64,000 nt of DNA from Mycobacterium paraseoulense. Its GTDB lineage: Bacteria; Actinomycetota; Actinomycetes; Mycobacteriales; Mycobacteriaceae. The position numbers and the translations under genes were made by a program. How positions within the stretch are numbered: the stretch's first letter is position 1; each line of letters starts with the position of its first letter. The notes beneath the pieces were generated by a model. That model had not been told where the DNA came from, ran no database searches, and saw only the letters and a list, made by a program, of their open reading frames with translations. The stretch is from NCBI RefSeq assembly GCF_010731655.1, contig NZ_AP022619.1, positions 1,798,001 through 1,862,000 on the forward strand, given 5' to 3'. Below are positions 60,220 to 64,000 of this stretch, one piece after another.

Positions 60220-62320
60220 TATGGCCACCGAATCCGAGACAACCATCGTCAGGTCGACCTTCTGCCGGATCTGCGAATCCCGCTGCGGGATCGATGTGCA
60301 GGTGCAGGGCGGGCGAATCACTCGCATCGGACCGGACAAGGCGAATCCCTATTCGTGGCAGGACTTCTGCTCCAAGGGCCGTTCCGCGGCGGAGGTGGTG
60401 TATCACCCCCGCCGCCTGAAGTGGCCCATGCGCCGGGTCGACGGCGGCTATCGCCGCGCCAGCTGGGCCGAGGCAACCGAGGATATCGCTAGGCGGCTGA
60501 ACGCGATTCGCGATCGGTTCGGCCCCGACTCGATCGCCGCGTACCTGGGAAATCCCGTCGGTTTCAACGGCGCCAATGTTGCATGGTTCGCCAGCTTCGT
60601 CCGTGCGCTGGGTACCAACAACATGTTCTCCGTGTCGTCGGTCGATCAGAACAACCTCGAACGGGTGTGCTACGAGATGTACGGCCGGTGGCTCATACCT
60701 CTCGTTCCAGACGTCGACGAGTGCGACTACTTCCTTCTGGTTGGCATGAACCCAGCCGTTTCCACGTTCGGCTGGATTCACAACGTGCCGAACGGATGGC
60801 GACGAGTGCTGACGCGGCAGGCCGACGGAGCAACGGTCGTGATCGTGGATCCCAATCGCACACAAAGCGCCGAACAGGCCAGTCGGCATATCTCGGTGTG
60901 GCCGGGCCAAGATTGGGCATTGCTGCTAGCCATGCTTGCCGTCATCGTCCGCAACAGACTGGCGCGCTTCCCTGACCAACCCGCGGTGACTGGCCTCGGC
61001 GAACTCGATCGCCTCGCCCGCGAAGTAGATCTCACCGACCTCGCCATGCGTTGCCGAGTTCCCGCCGACGTCATCGAATCCACTGCGCGCGGTTTCGCCT
61101 CAGCACGTACGGCGATGTGTGTCGCCCACACTGGCGTAGCACACAACGGCGAAGGTGTGCTGGCCGAGTGGCTCAGTCACGTACTCAACGCCATCACCGG
61201 TCGCCTCGACACCGTGGGCGGACGGCGGTTCGAGCCGGGCTACACATCGATCAAGGACTCCTTCGGCACGAGCCCACCTAAGCCGAGCAGAGTGCGCTCC
61301 CTACCCGCCGTGGCGGGTGCCCGCTCGCTTGCCGAACTCGCGGATGAGATCCTCACACCAGGCGATGGACAGATCAAAGCGTTGATCTGCAACAGCGGCA
61401 ATCCAGTGATCAGCGGGCCACACGGCAACCGCCTCGAAGGTGCACTCGCTCAACTGGATCTGCTGGTGGCTATCGACTTAGTTCAGCGGGAAAGCCACGC
61501 TCACGCCGACTGGTTGCTACCGGCCGCGCACTTCCTCGAGCGGGATGACTTTCTGCCGATCTACTCCTCGTTCGAGGACCAACCGTTCGCTCAGCTCGCC
61601 CAGGCAGTCGTGCAACCCCCTGACGATGCTCGCGAGGAGTGGATGTTCTTCCGCGACCTGGCGTTGGCCCTGGAGCTGCCGATGTTCGGCCCGGCGACGG
61701 CCTCCATGACACCACGGGCGATGTGGAAGAAGCTCGTCGACGACGGCGGCAAGCTCTCGTGGTCCGATGTCGAGGGCAGCCCACACGGAGTGGTTTACGG
61801 CGACAAGGAATACGGTCGGCTCGCCGAGGCCGTCGCCACGTCTGACGGAGCCGTGCATCTGGCTCCAGAACCGTTCCTCCAGCGGGTACGCGCGGTCCTG
61901 GACGCCGCACCAGCGTCACCGTCACCGGACTGGCCGCTGCTGCTATCCAATCAACGCTGGAAGTCGGCGATGAACTCGTGGCTGAACGACACCCCGACCG
62001 CACTGAAGCGGCAGTCGGCCAACACTGTCTACCTCAACACCGATGATGCTGCACCACTCGGGATTTCAAGCGGCGATGTCGTGAGGGTGTCCTCCCGCAC
62101 CGCAACGTTGGAGTGCACTGCCGAAGTGAGTTCCGCACCGCGTCAAGGGGTGGTGATCCTCGGCCACGGCTGGGGGTCGCGGGTTTTCGACCCGCATGGT
62201 GCCGAGCCGCCAGCCGCCTACGGCGTCAATCGCAACGCTTTGGTAGCAGATGCGGACGTCGACCCGCTTTCGGGGACTCCCGCCTTCGGCATCGTCGAAG
62301 TCAGGGTAGCCAAGGTTTGA
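60212..62320 (+). CDS. Molybdopterin-dependent oxidoreductase (DMSO reductase/formate dehydrogenase superfamily)
   Basis: A 702-residue protein with an N-terminal 4Fe-4S site (Cys18, Cys21, Cys25 and Cys53, counted from the GTG at 60212), the molybdopterin domains with ALGTNNMF, GMNPAVS and NSGNPVIS, and a C-terminal dinucleotide-binding domain (NTDDAAPLGISSGDVV). At the position of the Mo-ligating Cys/Sec of formate dehydrogenases the sequence reads Val-Ser-Ser-Val-Asp, so Ser is the likely ligand. There is no Tat signal, so it is cytosolic. An ATG at 60221 is an alternative start. No electron-transfer subunit is adjacent; substrate unknown. Confidence 0.85.
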   Translation: MADMATESETTIVRSTFCRICESRCGIDVQVQGGRITRIGPDKANPYSWQDFCSKGRSAAEVVYHPRRLKWPMRRVDGGYRRASWAEATEDIARRLNAIRDRFGPDSIAAYLGNPVGFNGANVAWFASFVRALGTNNMFSVSSVDQNNLERVCYEMYGRWLIPLVPDVDECDYFLLVGMNPAVSTFGWIHNVPNGWRRVLTRQADGATVVIVDPNRTQSAEQASRHISVWPGQDWALLLAMLAVIVRNRLARFPDQPAVTGLGELDRLAREVDLTDLAMRCRVPADVIESTARGFASARTAMCVAHTGVAHNGEGVLAEWLSHVLNAITGRLDTVGGRRFEPGYTSIKDSFGTSPPKPSRVRSLPAVAGARSLAELADEILTPGDGQIKALICNSGNPVISGPHGNRLEGALAQLDLLVAIDLVQRESHAHADWLLPAAHFLERDDFLPIYSSFEDQPFAQLAQAVVQPPDDAREEWMFFRDLALALELPMFGPATASMTPRAMWKKLVDDGGKLSWSDVEGSPHGVVYGDKEYGRLAEAVATSDGAVHLAPEPFLQRVRAVLDAAPASPSPDWPLLLSNQRWKSAMNSWLNDTPTALKRQSANTVYLNTDDAAPLGISSGDVVRVSSRTATLECTAEVSSAPRQGVVILGHGWGSRVFDPHGAEPPAAYGVNRNALVADADVDPLSGTPAFGIVEVRVAKV

Positions 62321-62344
62321 CGACGCGGGATCGACCTACGTCGC

Positions 62345-63142
62345 CTAGGCTAGGAAGCCCGCCATCACCGTGGTTGTCGACCACTGGCCCGCCGTCATCG
62401 CACCGTCAACGGTGAGGACGTGGCCGTTGACGAAAGCCGCACCGTCACTGCACAGATAGGACACCGCGGCGGCGATATCCCGTTCACTGGCCAACCTGCC
62501 CGCCGGGATGATCTTGCCAATGTCGGCGAGCAGACCGGGCGGGAGCAACTCATAGGTCTTTCCCATGTCGGTGATCCCGGATCCAATGCTGTTGACCCGC
62601 ACACCGCTGGCGGCCAATTCCATGGCCGCCGTGCGCGAGATCATGTCCAGCGCGGCCTTACTCGCACCGTACGTAGCCAGGAATGGCGCGGGTTGACTGC
62701 CACCGATGCTGCTCATATTGATGATGACGCCGAAGCCACGCTCGCTCATGCCGGGCGCAAACGCGCTGATGAGTCTTACTGCGGCAAATACGTTGACGTC
62801 GAAAATCGTTTTCCACGAATCGATGTCGGCCATTGCGACTGGAGAATACTGCTCTTCGGCGGCCGCGTTATTGATCAATATGTCCACCCGACCCACCTCC
62901 GCGGCCAACCGTGCCACGTCGGAATCGCTGGACACATCGGCGGCAATAGTTTTGGATCGTCCCCGCGCTGCGTCGATCTCGTCGGCCACCGCAGTTAGCG
63001 CGTCCATGCCACGGCCGACCAGGATCACCGCGGCACCCTCGGATGCAAGCTGCATGGCCGACGCTCGCCCGAGGCCCCGACCCGCCCCGGTCACCAGCGC
63101 AGTACGGCCCTCGTGAGGCAGCGCGGTCTGCGTGTTGGTCAC
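62345..63142 (-). CDS. Short-chain dehydrogenase/reductase
   Basis: A 265-residue classical SDR with TGAGRGLG at 18-25, NNAAAEE, the MSSIGG Ser, YGASKAA and the C-terminal NGHVLTVDGAM. The GTG at 63142 overlaps the stop of the AveC-like gene in a GTGA, so the two are co-translated. That pairing suggests the SDR acts directly on the product or substrate of the membrane protein. It is convergent with the molybdoenzyme gene. Confidence 0.85.
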   Translation of the reverse strand: MTNTQTALPHEGRTALVTGAGRGLGRASAMQLASEGAAVILVGRGMDALTAVADEIDAARGRSKTIAADVSSDSDVARLAAEVGRVDILINNAAAEEQYSPVAMADIDSWKTIFDVNVFAAVRLISAFAPGMSERGFGVIINMSSIGGSQPAPFLATYGASKAALDMISRTAAMELAASGVRVNSIGSGITDMGKTYELLPPGLLADIGKIIPAGRLASERDIAAAVSYLCSDGAAFVNGHVLTVDGAMTAGQWSTTTVMAGFLA

Positions 63143-64000
63143 GGCACGTAGACGCTGTCGTGCAGGAACAACGCGCGACCGAGGCACAGGATCAGTGGCT
63201 GGGCGATGAAGATCGCGATGTTCATCGTGATGATCCACACCGCCAGCCTGGCGGATTCCCGTTGCCATCCCGGCGTCAACGTGTGGACCTTGAACAGCTT
63301 TTCGTTCGGATAGTTTCCATCGGAATCTTCGCGCAGGGTGAGCGAGATGAAGACGGCGAACAGCATAAACGGGATCGCCGGCCAGACGAATGACAGTGTC
63401 CCATGCGCGGATTCCCACTTGGGTCCGACCGCCTCGACATAGGAGTACCAGCCGGCAACAGTCATCAGACGCTCGCCGAGGATGTCGATCGCGTAAAACA
63501 CCGCCATGGCCGATACCACCAGCAGGACCGTCGGGGATGCCTTCGGTACAGCACGCTGCAGGAGGGCGGACACTTTCGGTACCAGCTTCAGCAGGATGAC
63601 GCATTCGACGGCGAAAAAGATTCCGTAGCCGAAAATGGCAATCACCGGCTTGGTGTACGTCTGGTACCAGGTCGAGGTCCAACCAGTGAAGGTCCAGAAT
63701 TCGCGGTTGTAGACCAGGTAAGACCCCCAGTCTGCCGGCCACTCGATCCAGAACATCGTGGTTCCCGCGAGGAACAGCATCGCCGGCATGGAGATCGTCT
63801 TGGCGCGGAACGTCTGGATCGCGAAGAGGATGAACATGGCCGTCCAGATCGCCTGGAATCCGTACCCCCACAACCACGGCAGATGCGGATTGTCGAGATG
63901 ATCATGAGGATACGGCGGCGCGACCACCGTGGCACTGTTGTCTGTGAGCACCAGGGTGCCGACCACGATCGCTGCCAACACTGCCACGACCACCCAAGGC
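63139..64000 (-). CDS. AveC-family (spirocyclase-like) membrane protein, 5' end outside the window
   Basis: The frame stays open to the window edge, so the N-terminus may be missing. The visible 287 codons encode about seven membrane segments and the motif FWIEWPADWGSYLVYNREFW, the counterpart of the WQDPVLNY..SYLISFGSW region in the protein at 50457-51533. A GTG at 63993 could be the start, but the paralogue has about 25 more residues. It is coupled to an SDR instead of NorD and an LLM protein. Function unknown. Confidence 0.65.
   Translation of the reverse strand, partial: PWVVVAVLAAIVVGTLVLTDNSATVVAPPYPHDHLDNPHLPWLWGYGFQAIWTAMFILFAIQTFRAKTISMPAMLFLAGTTMFWIEWPADWGSYLVYNREFWTFTGWTSTWYQTYTKPVIAIFGYGIFFAVECVILLKLVPKVSALLQRAVPKASPTVLLVVSAMAVFYAIDILGERLMTVAGWYSYVEAVGPKWESAHGTLSFVWPAIPFMLFAVFISLTLREDSDGNYPNEKLFKVHTLTPGWQRESARLAVWIITMNIAIFIAQPLILCLGRALFLHDSVYVP

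Noticed and set aside
1..64000. tRNA, rRNA, CRISPR array or prophage
   Set aside because: Reading both strands showed no array of spaced repeats, no integrase and no recognisable tRNA or rRNA segment. Small RNAs cannot be excluded by eye.

Overview
The window looks like a catabolic region of a mycobacterial chromosome (Mycolicibacterium or a related actinobacterium). It is GC-rich, uses many GTG starts and GTGA/ATGA stop-start overlaps, and is dense in FadE, FadD and EchA type lipid enzymes, thiolase-DUF35 pairs, F420/LLM-type oxidoreductases, mycofactocin-type SDRs and one-domain 3Fe-4S ferredoxin/P450 genes. No rRNA, tRNA, CRISPR array, insertion sequence or phage gene was seen. The genes are typical of uptake-independent degradation of a hydrophobic, probably cyclic or branched substrate through CoA thioesters (steroid, terpenoid or similar). 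The substrate cannot be named from sequence alone.

Layout. 0-4.4 kb: sulfotransferase, zinc alcohol dehydrogenase and DUF1214 operon, divergent from a GntR regulator. 4.8-6.4 kb: a three-gene membrane operon (unknown membrane protein, COX3/NorE-like, COX4/NorF-like). 6.4-13.4 kb: two thiolase-DUF35 pairs, an alpha/beta hydrolase, a frameshifted aldehyde dehydrogenase and an SDR. 13.8-24.8 kb: LLM oxidoreductase, thioesterase, TetR, an unusual AMP-binding protein, GntR, crotonase, thiolase, and three acyl-CoA dehydrogenases, two of them translationally coupled. 24.8-40.1 kb: SDR, NTF2-like, amidohydrolase, FadE, FadD and LLM genes, each beside a TetR or GntR regulator. 40.3-45.9 kb: a tight operon of type III CoA-transferase, ferredoxin, leaderless ligand-binding protein, P450, an unknown protein and a DapB-like protein. 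49.3-58.4 kb: LLM, AveC-like membrane protein, NorD, TetR and NorQ, then an EthD-like protein, crotonase and a second copy of the COX4/COX3/membrane trio. 58.5-64 kb: a second leaderless binding protein, a molybdopterin oxidoreductase, an SDR and a second AveC-like protein cut by the window edge.

The most interesting system is the NorQ-NorD-AveC group with two NorE/NorF-like trios and no NorB, NorC or heme-copper subunit I. NorQ/NorD normally mature a metalloenzyme, so here they may activate a different partner, possibly the AveC-like membrane protein. The TetR gene between norQ and norD has matching inverted-repeat operators (CTACA-N12-TGTAG) in front of both norD and norQ.

The region also shows unusual gene decay: a frameshifted ALDH, an SDR with two frameshifts, a MaoC pseudogene, scars of a thiolase, an SDR and a P450-ferredoxin pair, a 5'-truncated duplicate of an enoyl-CoA hydratase, and a TetR with no normal start codon. 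Some single-base shifts could be sequencing errors; the truncated scars cannot.
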